DNA from: Tetragonia tetragonoides
Taxonomy: Eukaryota; Streptophyta; Magnoliopsida; Caryophyllales; Aizoaceae
Assembly: GCA_038025085.1 (NCBI GenBank)
Contig: CM076142.1
Span: forward strand, 9,708,501 to 9,772,500
Direction of reading: 5' to 3'
Length of the DNA: 64,000 nt
A program made the position numbers and the translations under genes. This document shows, in pieces, positions 34,226 to 45,638 of the stretch (positions are counted from its first letter, which is position 1; each line of letters begins with the position of its first letter). The notes below the pieces were generated by a model, which did not search any database, was not told where the DNA came from, and saw nothing but the letters and a program-made list of their open reading frames with translations.

Positions 34226-34678
34226 ATGGTAGCTATCCTTTTGAAGTTAATCTTCTATGCGATAAGCGCGATTACTAACATAATTACCCGCGTAATCTTC
34301 TCAACAACAGCTTATCTAGTGGTTCTTTTGATCCATGCATTCAAAGTACCAGGGGAGGCTACTAAGGGGATGCTAGAGCAAGCAGCAGACGTAATTCGAT
34401 CGATTTTCGAGTACATTATCGAGGTGATTATCGAGGTGATTAGCACCATAATCTCTTCATTTTTTGATGCAATTAAGGATGGGATTATAGAGTCTATTGT
34501 TTCTGGATCATCTACTTTGGCAGAGTTAATGGACCAAACCAAAACTGCCCTTGAAGGTTTGTTAATTAATGATGTTCCTGAGATTGTTCAAGGCTTTTCG
34601 GAGATGCTTACCAATATGATCTCCAATTTATGGAGTAATTATATGGAAGCCATAGGAATTGTTCAAGAAAATGCTTGA
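34226..34678 (+). CDS. Small hydrophobic plant protein, function unknown
   Basis: 150 residues in a single exon. I chose the ATG at 34226 (context aacATGGT) because the upstream 55 codons are Thr/His/Lys-rich leader translation. Residues about 4-39 form one or two membrane-spanning segments (ILLKLIFYAISAITNIITR, TTAYLVVLLIHAF). The rest alternates amphipathic Ile-rich helices (IEVIIEVISTIISSFFDAIK), ending NLWSNYMEAIGIVQENA. I have an impression of similar short plant proteins with AYLVVLLI-AFKVPG and a C-terminal ENA, but no name or function. Coding character and the clean start and stop support a real gene. It stands alone between a SINE and AT-rich DNA. Confidence 0.7.
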   Translation: MVAILLKLIFYAISAITNIITRVIFSTTAYLVVLLIHAFKVPGEATKGMLEQAADVIRSIFEYIIEVIIEVISTIISSFFDAIKDGIIESIVSGSSTLAELMDQTKTALEGLLINDVPEIVQGFSEMLTNMISNLWSNYMEAIGIVQENA

Positions 34679-36392
34679 CCTTAATACCCTTGTTAGTTAT
34701 TATTTTTGTTTCTTCTCATGATCATGTAATTAATTAATCATGTAAATTTTGTATTTGGGTGTGAAAAAGTTAAAGAAGTAGTGCTAACAATTTTGTCGAG
34801 TTGTACTATGATTAGATTTCTGATTTGAAGTTACAAGTAATAAAACCACGTTATTAGCTAGCAATCTCATGGAACCTTCATGATAAGTAAGTATAATATA
34901 CTCTATCTATATATCCAATAATGGTTGAGCAATGCTTTCTTATTCTAACTAGTTTTCTTATGTTTCTTTCCTTTCCTCGGCTATTTACCCCTTATTGTAA
35001 GAAAAAAATGAAGCTAGACATAATTAGTAAATTCACACCGCCAAAAATATGGATATCGTCTTACAAAAACTTTACCAGGTAAACAAGCTAATTTGCATAT
35101 ATTATATACGTTTTTCATGCTATTTCAAGTCCTAACTTCATTTGTTGCCTCATGATCTATTTCATATTGTCAAGGAATAAAGTTATAATAAGTTTTTCTG
35201 GTAAAATTTTATTTATTTATTTATATCAATTTTCATTTTAAAAAAGTGAAATGAAATATCCATATAAGATTTACCAATAGATGATCATACCGTAATAAAA
35301 AAAATTGGGTTTAAGTCGGATCAATCATAGATTGAGTATATAACGCGTAAATGTCTATTTTTGCATCAATGATTGATCAATGTTCGAGTTGTAAAGTGTA
35401 GAATAATGTTCTCTAATATAGTTAAGTTTACAAGTTTTAGGTGAAACATTGAACACTACTAGTCGAGTTTGAAGTGGTCATATTATGATATTGATATGTC
35501 CATCATCAAGGTTTAATGCTCCTTAATTGTACATTTATGTTTGGTCTTGTATTCTAGATTTCAAAATCATTATGATAAATCCTATACTTATTCTTGTTCT
35601 TTTGAAATATTTATAAATCTGACATGCAAAGTTTATATTGCATAAAAAATCTAATTCCAAGAATCAATAGTGACTGACGTAGTTGGGTTAGTAATGGTTA
35701 CAAGATATTTTGGGTGAGGTGGGATCTACATTGAGTTGAATTATTCAGGCCGTGACACAAAAATTGGATTACCAAATTTTAGCTATTCCCTTTAAACAAT
35801 ATTCCCAATTACGAGGTCCAGTGTGGTGAGTCTGTGACTGATGATCCTCAGCAATTATTACTTTAAGTACATGCTAATAAGGAATAGTTACGCTACCTTA
35901 AGTGGTGGTTAACAAAGATATTATAGTAAAACGCAAACTCTTACATGAGGCCGCCTCAATGTGAAACCACTTTTAATAAGTATGGCGTAATGCTGATATT
36001 AGGCTTGGCTAAAAAATAGCTTTACCTACACAAAAACTCGTATGAAGCGGCTTTAAGGTGATGTGCCTCATACAAGCATGACGTTACCTTGATTATAGAG
36101 GTGACCTGACCTTAACACCGCCTCATACAAGACTTATTATGTTTGCACATTGTAGAGATCATGATTTTGCCTAATCTTTGCAACCAACAGTATTTTCTCC
36201 CTTTCGATTTTTATTTTCATGGTTTTCGATACAGCACTTGGATCATAAATAATATACTTACATAGCTATAACATTTGTGAAACTATAATGTTGGATAATA
36301 CTATATACAATGAATGTGAAAAAGTAAATTTGTATACTTGTTTCACAAAGTAATGTCAAAAAAGTCAAATAAAAAGAATCATAATCATAATA
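34679..36392. other. Intergenic DNA 3' of the small protein gene
   Basis: 3' UTR, then AT-rich sequence. Around 35940-36135 are repeated words such as catgaggccgcctca, cgtatgaagcggc and gcctcatacaag in both orientations, which suggests an old MITE. I see no gene. Confidence 0.45.
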
Positions 36393-36577
36393 TCTATATA
36401 TTAGAGACATTTTCTGATAGCATTGGGGGCGTCCATCTAAGCGAACCATTGTAATAAATTTTTAATATAAATCTAAAATAGAAATATAGGTTTTGGCATA
36501 GAATATATATTAAAGTTGTACTTTTCTAAATCGTTAAAGAGAATACTATTAGAGGTTCAGATATAGAATATACACTA

Positions 36578-36624
36578 AAATTGTAGTTTCCTTCGTATCA
36601 AAAAAAAATAAATTGTAGTTTCCT
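36578..36624 (+). mobile_element. Micro-insertion tcgtatc+A9 with 15-bp TSD
   Basis: The insert 36593-36609 (tcgtatc, nine A, t) lies between exact copies of aaattgtagtttcct (36578-36592, 36610-36624). It sits within the first Helitron-like segment, so it is younger than that segment. Confidence 0.8.
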
Positions 36625-38171
36625 AAATCGTGAATTAATTAAGATATATGTAGAGAGTAGAGAGCCGAGTAGATGAATTATATGAATACATAGGGAGGAG
36701 GGGGGTTTGAAGGCTAATACTATCACATGTAAGAATGAAGTAGGGACAACATGTTAAATTATGTTTATATATGTAAATTATATCAACTGAATGAGTCATT
36801 GATTTGCATCATATGAAGTAATGGAATGATACTTAGAAATCCATCGTTAAAGTTACATCATAGTAACTAACTAAAAATCATGCATGTTTTTTATATAAAA
36901 TTATTGATTTCTTTCCAAACACTTGAATATTAATCTATATATTAGAGGTATTTTCTGACAACATTGGAAGCGTCCACCTAAGTGAGCCATAGTAATAAAA
37001 TTTAAAAATAAAATATAAAATAAAAATATATGTTTGGTATAGAATATATACTAAAATTAAACTTTCTTAAATTCTTAAAGACTACACTATTAATTAGAGT
37101 TTTAGAATATATAATAAAGTTGTACTTTCCTAAATCATTAAATAGTAGACTATTAGATTTTAAAAGCATATAACTTTAGTTTCATTGCTTAAGAAATTAA
37201 AATTCTTACACCATTGGAACGAGTATGAAATATCTTTTCAAATGAGACTCATTTGTAGTATGTTCTATGGATTTACAACATTAGATGCGTTCACATAAAA
37301 AGGTAATCAGTGATTAGCTTAACAAGCTGACACAACTAAAGAGTTGCATGTAAAAATAAGAGAAAAGACATGTATATTAGCTATACAAATTTAAAAAGCA
37401 ATCTCAAGATAAAATATAATAAAAAAGAGTATGTGTAGAATAAAGAAATAAATGATTAATCTAAAATGATTCTAGGTCCAATCTTTAATAGGAAACTTTA
37501 CCATCATCACGTATAATTTTATAACTGTACGTAATTTACCGATCCCCCATGTTATTTTAGGGTTTCAATTTATGTTCCCTTCAACTTTAAAATTATTACT
37601 GTACTCCCTTTGGACCACAAATAAAATTACATTGGACTTTTTGCGTTCTTCAAGGCAGTACTTTGACCGCATATAACTTTGAAAAAACAAGCAAGCCTTG
37701 AAATATGTTTTTCTATTCAAAGGTTTACGTCTAAAACTTCTTTATTTTTTGAAAAGTAGTTATGTATACATTATACATTTAAAGTGATTCTACCATAAAA
37801 GAAGGATCATATCTTTGGAATGTTAGTTGTACACTTATAAGTTATACCAACATGTATTGGCTTATCAACATCAAGCTTAGAAATACTTTTTTTTTTTGGT
37901 TACAAGAAAGACTTTGAAACTATTACCGGCCTCTTGGATCATGTAACATATGGGATGAGTTAATTAATAGTTAATTGAAATTGATGGTAAGAGTTTAAAT
38001 TAGATAAGATGCTCTATAAAGTCATAGTAATTTTAGTATATGGCATTCATGATATTAAATGGATTATATAAATATTTATCCATATATTACTAAATAGTTT
38101 TTCATAAGTGACAATTACACTTTAATTTTTCGATGAGACTAAAAATCACGTTATATTAGTTTATTATATAC

Positions 38172-39021
38172 TCCCTCCGTCCCTTGTTTACTTGGGCACA
38201 TTCCATTTTGGGATGTCCCTTGTTTACTTGGGCATATCCTTAATTGGAAAGAAAAAACTAATGAAAGTACTAATTTACCCTCTCATTATCCCTTATTATT
38301 TTCTTTTTTTTTTTTCAGTCCCTTTATTTCTCTTTCCCCTCACTTTCTCTCTCTCCTAAATGCCCACCAGTAAACTAGTGCCGGTGGCTGGAATGGTGGT
38401 GGCCTGGTGGGTATTGTTGGCTTGAAAATGGGGCGAGATCGAAATTCGAAAGGGATGGTCGAGTTTGTGGGTAGATCTGGGTGGTGGGGTTGGGGATGGT
38501 GGTTTCGTAGGGCTGGATGGTGGTTTCGTGGGGTTGTGTGGTGGTTAGTGGAGGTCGGTGGCTGGAGGGTGGTGGTTATGGTGTGGGGTTTTTTGGTTGG
38601 TTTCTTGGTGGACAAGATCTGAGGAGAGAGAGAGAGAGAAGAGAGGGTGGTGGCTGTGGGGGTGAGAAGGTGGGGCCGTGAGGGTGGTGGCTGTGGGGGT
38701 GAGAAGGTGGGGCCGTAAGGGTGGTGGGTGCGAAAGTGGGGCGGCCATGGAGTGGGCTGTGAGGGTGGTGGGTGCGAAAATGGGTTGGCTGTTGGGGTGG
38801 TGGCCGGTGGGGTGAAGGGGGTGGGGGAGATGGAAGAAAGAGAAAGGGGTGGTGGTGGTGGTGGTGGTGGGCCTGGTGGCTGGTGGGATGTTGGGGGTGA
38901 GAGAAATGGAGGAAAGAGAAAGGAGGGGGTAAGGGCATAAGTGGAAAATACATGCCAAAGTTACAACTCATTAAAACCCGTGCCATTTCAATGTGCACAA
39001 GTAAATGAGGGACGGAGGGAG
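38172..39021. mobile_element. Long Stowaway-like element nested in the Helitron
   Basis: Ends CTCCCTCCGTCCCTTGTTTACTTG and its inverse caagtaaatgagggacgg...gag, flanked by TA (38170-38171, 39022-39023). At 850 bp it is long for Stowaway. The interior is a G-rich, GGTGG-dominated minisatellite with a 37-bp unit (gtggctgtgggggtgagaag...) repeated near 38647-38721. The Pro/His- and Gly/Trp-rich frames here are repeat artefacts. Confidence 0.85.
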
Positions 39022-39071
39022 TAATAACAGTTCGTGCAACGCACGGATATACTATACGGGCATCCACCTAG

Positions 39072-39482
39072 TAATTTAGAATGCAAGGAGTATATTATTT
39101 GGCTTGGTGAGTCATGACTTGTAATTGTAACTAGCACTGTCAAAGGCCGATTCAATCCAGACTCGACCCTTTTCTTAGGTTTTGAATTTCCACACAATTT
39201 TCTGGACACAAATTTATTTACTACCTAGATAAAACTCATTTTTCGTATTAGATTTGAGTATTTAACTAAAAAACCAACGCGTAACTAACCCGACAGAAAT
39301 CTCAAATAACCCAATCCAAAATTAGTTGAATCGACCCGTTTCAGAGGCCTAGCTGCGGAACCTGCCCCATTTGATTACACAATATGGGGTTCTGCCGTAT
39401 TGGAGCCCCCTCCACGATCCACCTCAAATTTGGAACATCAAAAATCAAAAATCGAAATTCCTAAATTACCATTTTCGTCATT

Positions 39483-39524
<42 letters not shown>

Positions 39525-39546
39525 GTGGTGGTAGTGAAGCAAAGCA
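39072..39546 (+). promoter_or_regulatory. Upstream region of the first oxidoreductase gene
   Basis: AT-rich DNA, then a perfect (TC)n tract at about 39484-39522 just before the leader and ATG. Such CT tracts are common at plant transcription starts. No TATA box was assigned. Confidence 0.45.
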
Positions 39547-42500
39547 ATGGCAACCTTGGTAGGGAAATTAATGCATGCACTTCAATATTCCGGCTATGGC
39601 GGTGGCGCTGCTGCTTTGAAGGTCTCTTTTCCATCATTATCTTTGTTCAATCGTTTTTTATTTTTTCATCTCCCATTTATTTCATACTCCTATATAGTAT
39701 ACACTCTATTTTTCTCAATATATCAACTATCAAGTTCAAATCTTTAGGCAATTTTTTTCTGGGGCTTTGGCTTTCTAATTATTGAAGTATCTATTGGTTC
39801 TTAATCCTTATCTTGTTGGCTATGTAAACTGGGAAATCAAGCTAGTACTTATAACTTATTAGACTAATAGTTTTAAATAATCAAGTTGTGCTATGTTAAT
39901 AATTTGTTTCTGTTTTTTAATGGGAGCAAAGAATTTGAAATTGATTAACAATTGGAGATTTTGTTTTTTGATTTTGTGATGATTAGTTGATTGGGTGACA
40001 CATTTGAGAGTATGCCTGTGCTTGAATATTAGTTAAAATGAATAAGCGCTTTTTAATTTATTAGTTTATTTAATTCGTGGCTCTGTAGAGAATTTAGAGT
40101 CAAAAGACAACCCTTTTTAGTGTATATAATGATTTGGTTATTTTGTGGGGTTACTGTGTTCGGTTTGCTGAACAGCTTTGTCATTTGTGGTAATTGGACT
40201 TTGGACATCATCACAATCCACAAGTGGAAATGGTCATTGATGATTTGTAATTATGAGCCTTTTTTGGTATGTTGGTTGAAGATGATGGTCAGTGGATAGG
40301 AAAAACAACAACTTTGGGGGTTTTATAATGAAGCTTACTACCTTCACATATTTTGGCTTTTATTTAATTTGTCATTATTACAAAGAAACAATCGAGAGTA
40401 AGGCTTGAGGGGTGATCAGAGTTAGTGCTCATGGTCACGCGGCCATGCGGGACAGTTGCATAATACTTCAATTGTTTCTTTCCAAACTTGTGATTTTATA
40501 TTGCCATCCACCTGATTGCATAGTGTCTATATGGGATCTAAAATTATGACTACAGAAGTATGTTTAAGTGTTGCATGATATGATTTTGCACTCATCAAAT
40601 GGAACTTGGGTGGATGTGAAGGGGGAGGGGTCCTTCCTTTGAGTCAATATCTGGTAATTGAGGAGCTTTTTCCAATTTTGAAGGTACTGAATAGTGAATC
40701 CAGATACTGTTAACTGTCAAATAGGGAATAGGAATGTGTGAAAGTTATGAGAGGATTGATTTCCCTTAGAGGTTTTAAGCTTATTGACGAATCAGTTGAA
40801 CTGATTGTAGTGCAAAAGGATTGTGCTACGCATTTAGTGGAATAGTGGTGAAATCGTGAAGAATAGCATGATAATGACAAGTTTTGAATTTCCTTCTGGT
40901 GAAGATTGAACCATCATGTGGTTTTGTATCAAAATCCTTAGTTGTTGTTCTTTTGGAAGTAGCATCTCTGACCATCACTGTTGGGGTGAGTTGTTTACAT
41001 CTTTGATGTCCTAGGCCCCACCAGTGCCGCTACTCAGTTGGCTATTGTTTGACCCAATTGATAATTTCTGATGTTTGTTCTACTTCTGCCTCTGAACTCT
41101 AGTATATTTCACTCTTTTTCCCCTTTCATTTGTTAAATCCTATGTTCTGTCCATCTTCCTATGCCACCATTCTTCCTCACTGTTTTGCTTGTTTTCTTGT
41201 GTTTCACAATGATTTTGAATGAACAAAATACTCTAGGAACTGAACTTAGGTTTATCAACGTTAGAGGATATGACACACATTCTTATTTATTTTTATCAAG
41301 TATTTGGGGGAATTATTTTTCTGGAAGAGTTGGTGAAGCATCGAGTAAAAGGTAGTAGAGGATACCCAGTAAGCTTTTCAGATGGTGATGGATAATTGGT
41401 AAACAAGGAACTTCACTTCATAGTCAATAGCTGATTCTGCATTTTTTCAGTTTTTTCGGAATAAGCTGTGTCTTTGATTGTTTGTTGGGTACGAAAACCT
41501 CGCAAATGAGTAGATGATTCAGCGGTACAAAGTTGGAATTGATCATAAACCAAAATATTTTGTTGAACTCGTCAATCACAAAAGACAATGATGAACTCTG
41601 ATTGAGAATGGGTCTGATCGTGTTTGCAGCATGTTGAGGTTCCCATTCCAGATCCCAAGGCTGATGAGGTGTTGCTAAAAGTGGAAGCAGCAACAATCAA
41701 TCCAGTAGATTGGAAGATACAGAAGGGTGTGCTGAGGCCATTGTTACCCCGCAAATTCCCTACTATACCAGGTTCAATCTATTGGAGTTGTTCTTCGTTC
41801 ATGTTATTTTCTCAAACGAGACCAAACCTGTTAATACTTGATGTAGACTGTTTTTGAAACAGCTTGACCCTTCTTTTTGTTTAGTGTATGACTGTTCAAT
41901 ATTGTATTGAATGTTGTAGGTTCTTGTTTGTTGTGGTTGTGAATCATGTGATGTATGAGTCAGAAAGGTCATTAATATCGCTGGGCATGACACAGTTGCA
42001 TAAAGATTGGCCAAATGTGAATGGGTGGTTATCTGGTAAATTAATGAGTAATGACCAGTGCCTAGTTTTACCTGGTGCCCCAGTTGGGCTCTTTGGAGAA
42101 TGGCCTGTTTGCATTGGACAGTTAATCTTATAACACACAGCAAACAGTTGCATGGGCTTACAATATAATTTGCAAACAATTATGTGGGTGTGATGTTTTA
42201 AATGGCTGGTCCTGTTAATCCTTTAAAAAGAAGAAAACAGTTGTGGGTTGCTCGTTGCTGAAGTTCTCAATCATGAACAAAGGATTGGCTGTCTTCTGTT
42301 AGCGGCAATTGGTTGTAGGCTTGCATTTTTATTTTTAGATGATAAACATTTTAATGACTGAAATTATTACGTAGTCGGAAGACAAGGAGTCCCCCAAAAG
42401 AAACTACTAACTACACATCACCCTAGTTAGGTTGAAAGTTAGTGAGGGACACCCCCTTAAAAGCCCCAGCTGCTTTGGCACATAAAGAAGCCAAATACAC

Positions 42501-44238
42501 TACTCGGTCTCAAACAATATTAGGTGGCTTGGAAATCTCAGAGAAGATTTGTGTACTCCTCTCTAAGACTACCTCCACAACAATCTAGTCTCCTTTATTA
42601 TTATTTATAAGGTAAGGAGGCCCCACCAAGGAGGAGGGAGGAGGGATAAATCCTCACTAGGTGGGAGATGGGACTGGAACCCAGGCCATCCCGGAATTCG
42701 GTTGAGGTGTTTGCCATCTTGGCTCCCACCTCAATCCCGACAATCTAGTCTCCTTACCCCTACCCCTCCTGTAAATGCTTAACATTGTTGGTTGGCTTAT
42801 GTCTGTAGACTTGCATTATTAAGACTGATGCAGCCTTTTGCTAGAACCAATGTATTGTCGGTCAAGTGTAGTGTGGTGCACTAGGCTGATTACCTCATCT
42901 GCAATAGCGTTCATCAATTGTAAACTTAATTACTGAGTAGAGAGGCCACTTATGGGAGGCCAGTTCAAATATTCATCCTTTTAAAAGGTCATTGCTACAC
43001 TAGCACCTCTGTTTTGGTGAAGTGTGTCTCATGTGATTGTGCAAAATCTTGAGCATAAATTGTAAATTGGTCCCTTTGTTAAGTAAATGACCTTATACCT
43101 CATGCCTTTCCAGCCATTAAAACATGTTTTTTTGTTGAGTAATTTCTTCATAGCTAAAATATTTCATTTGTCAGGTACTGACGTGGCAGGGGAGGTGGTC
43201 CAGGCTGGATCTGCAGTCAAGAAGTTTAAAGCTGGTGACAAGGTTGTGGCCATGCTTAGCCGTTCTGTAAGTTCCCCTATTCTTTCAGCATTTGGACTAT
43301 AAATGATTCAGCAGTGACTTAACTAAAGTTGTATTTATATCACACAAATGCTTGTAGAAATGACCTCAAATCTCCATAAAGTTGAATAGTTTACCCTACT
43401 GATTGTCAGCCATTCTGAATAAGAGTTTGGAGTCTTTTTTTGGCTTTCTCTTCTTCCGTGCCAAAGAGGACTTAACCTCGTTGTCATCCTTACTAAATCT
43501 TTAGGATTGGAGGAACAGGATATTGATCCAGTATTCTGTTTATTGTAGACTGAAGGTGCATTGGCGGAATACGCTGTGGCAAACGAGAATTTGACGGTCT
43601 CTAGACCACCAGAAGTATCAGCAGCTGAAGCTGCACCCCTACTAATTGCTGCTCTTACAGCTCACCAAGCTCTTACTCAAGTTGCAAATGTCAAGCTTGA
43701 CGGAAGTGGTGATCAGAAAAACATATTGATCACAGCTGCATCAGGGGGGGTTGGTCACTATGCTGTCCAGCTAGCGAAGCTAGGAAATACACATGTGACA
43801 GCAACATGTGGCGCTCGCAACCTAGATTTTGTCAAGGGCTTGGGTGCTGATGAGGTTCTAGACTACAGAACCCCTGATGGCGCTGCTCTGAAGAGCCCTT
43901 CTGGAAAGAAATATGACTATGTTGTTCATTGTGCAAACGGCATCCCTTGGTCTACCTTTGAGCCAAATTTGAGTTCAACAGGCAAGGTGATAGATTTGAC
44001 TCCTACCCCAAGTGCCATGTTCACCTTTGCTGTGAAGAAGATCACTTTCTCGAAGAAGCAGCTGATTCCCCTGCTTTTGACTGCTAAGGCAGAGAATATG
44101 GAATATGTTGTGAATTTGGTGAAGGAAGGGAAGCTTAAAACAGTTATAGACTCAAAATTTCCCCTGAGTAAAGCTGAAGATGCTTGGGCTAAGATGATGG
44201 ATGGCCATGCTACTGGGAAGATTGTAGTGGAGCCTTAA
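39547..44238 (+). CDS. CEQORH: Quinone oxidoreductase-like reductase 1 (CEQORH type)
   Basis: Four exons, 39547-39621, 41630-41771, 43175-43266 and 43549-44238, with consistent phases; 332 residues. It is a zinc-free medium-chain dehydrogenase/reductase. The N-terminal GroES-like half has GEVVQAGSAVKKFKAGDKV and the Rossmann half has the NADPH loop AASGGVGHYAVQLA. The ending HATGKIVVEP matches Arabidopsis CEQORH (At4g13010), which sits on the inner chloroplast envelope without a classical transit peptide and reduces oxidised, alpha-beta-unsaturated lipid carbonyls. The N-terminus here, MATLVGKLMHALQYSGYGGG, likewise lacks a transit-like sequence. First of a tandem triplet, closest to the second copy. 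Intron 2 carries a SINE. Confidence 0.93.
42596..42739 (-). mobile_element. SINE in intron 2 of oxidoreductase 1
   Basis: Minus strand: tgggagccaagatggcaaac and a box B-like GGTTCCAGTCCC, ending in an ATAATAATAAA tail. A 16-bp duplication, acaatctagtctcctt, flanks at 42580-42595 and 42740-42755. Confidence 0.85.
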
Positions 44239-45638
44239 TTAGGAAATACTCTGTAAAGAGGTAAGTAATAAACACATTCAATGGATCACACTGGCACACC
44301 TTTCTCCTTAATCGATGTATATGTTTGTTTCGACTAATTTCTTGTCTACTCGTATTTCACTTATATAATTTAACTTTAAAGTATTGCCAATACAATGTAT
44401 TGAATAGTTTGCTTATACTGTTATTCCGTCCTGTATATGTTTGTAATGTTATTATACATTTTACTGTGTCTGTGACCTGGGTTTGGATTTCAATCTCATC
44501 TGCTTTTATAGCTCTTGTTTGCAAAACACTACAGAAAATGACATAAAATTATTGTGTTTTCGGTGAGGTGGGTGGTCTGCGTGGGTCAGACATTCATCTC
44601 CAGGGAGAGCATTCTCAATGGTGTGACGACGGTGTCTCCAGAGAACTAGGTCCCATTGAATCTGGGTTTGTGAGGCGTGAGAGTAAAGTTCTTTGGCAAA
44701 ACTGAAGTTAGCAGAAGAAGAGATTCGCTGAGTGTGGCAGCACTGGCAGGTAAGTTATTACTCAAGATCCTGTTCGACGAAAAATACTTTGTACATGCTA
44801 CAAGTCATGTTACCGAAGATGGTTATACCAGAATCTTCGTCTTTTAACGCTTTAGCGAAGGTGACCAGAGCTGTGTGCTTGGCCATGAATCATGGTGTTT
44901 TGATAGTTATTTCGTTACTCTACAAGAAAGCAAACGAGAGTATAATTCGGGTTATCTTAGTGTTGCACTCAAATCATACATGTTTCAACATGAAACTTTT
45001 TAATGGCCTATATTGCAATGTCTTGATTTGAAAAGGCTAGTCATTGACAATACTAAACTGAGGAATGGGATTGAGTGAAATTATGGAGAGATGAGTTGCA
45101 GGAACAGAGGAAATACGGCGGAGTTGTGATTTTGATGAGCGGAAACAAAGTTCGCATTGGCATTGCTTATCAATGAGAAATCGTGTTTCTCGTTTGCATC
45201 TTATTGTATCTAATGTAATAATTTGGGGGGTTTTCTAATTTTCTTAGTGCATGTAAGAAAATCGCAAATATAATTGACAAGAAAAATTAGTTGTAAATAT
45301 TTCAAAGTTTTCACCCATGTCATAAATAACCACAACTCACGAAATACTCACACATGGATCCAGGTGACTGCGTTATCAGACTTATCACCACAAATTACAA
45401 AGTGGTACTCCACAGCCACAATTGCAAGCTGCACCCTTTTAGTTTTAGGCTGTGGCTCCGTGGGCCTTAGCCCATGGGTTACAACATATGGTTCTGGAGC
45501 CTCCACGATCCATATGCATATTACTATTTCGCCAACGCATAAAATTGATATTCCTTGTTATTACCATCTTCGTCCATTAAGCCAGGCTTCTCTCTCTCTG
45601 TGTCTGCCTGTGTCTCTAACTTGGGGTCTGGTGAAGCA
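44239..45638. other. Spacer between oxidoreductases 1 and 2
   Basis: 3' UTR and intergenic DNA. The stretch at about 44580-45030 resembles 48775-49110 (shared ctggcaggtaagyttatta and gagagcattctcaa-like blocks), so the tandem unit includes 3' flanking DNA. No separate gene is supported. Confidence 0.5.

Larger units (their letters stand above)
36393..39071 (+). mobile_element. Helitron with two 5' ends and one 3' end
   Basis: Two Helitron-like 5' starts, TCTATATATTAGAG, occur at 36393 and 36934, each after A. Each is followed by ttttctgayarcattgg and cgtccayctaagygarcca. A single 3' end lies at 39026-39071: cgtgc-aac-gcacg hairpin, cgggcatccac, CTAG, then T. The first 5' region may be an older truncated element, with the second (36934-39071) as the complete one. 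The interior is AT-rich and non-coding apart from the nested element at 38172-39021. Confidence 0.65.

Noticed and set aside
38340..39067. Open frames rich in Pro/His or Gly/Trp on both strands
   Set aside because: They arise from the G-rich minisatellite inside the Stowaway-like element; no start context, family or codon signature supports them.
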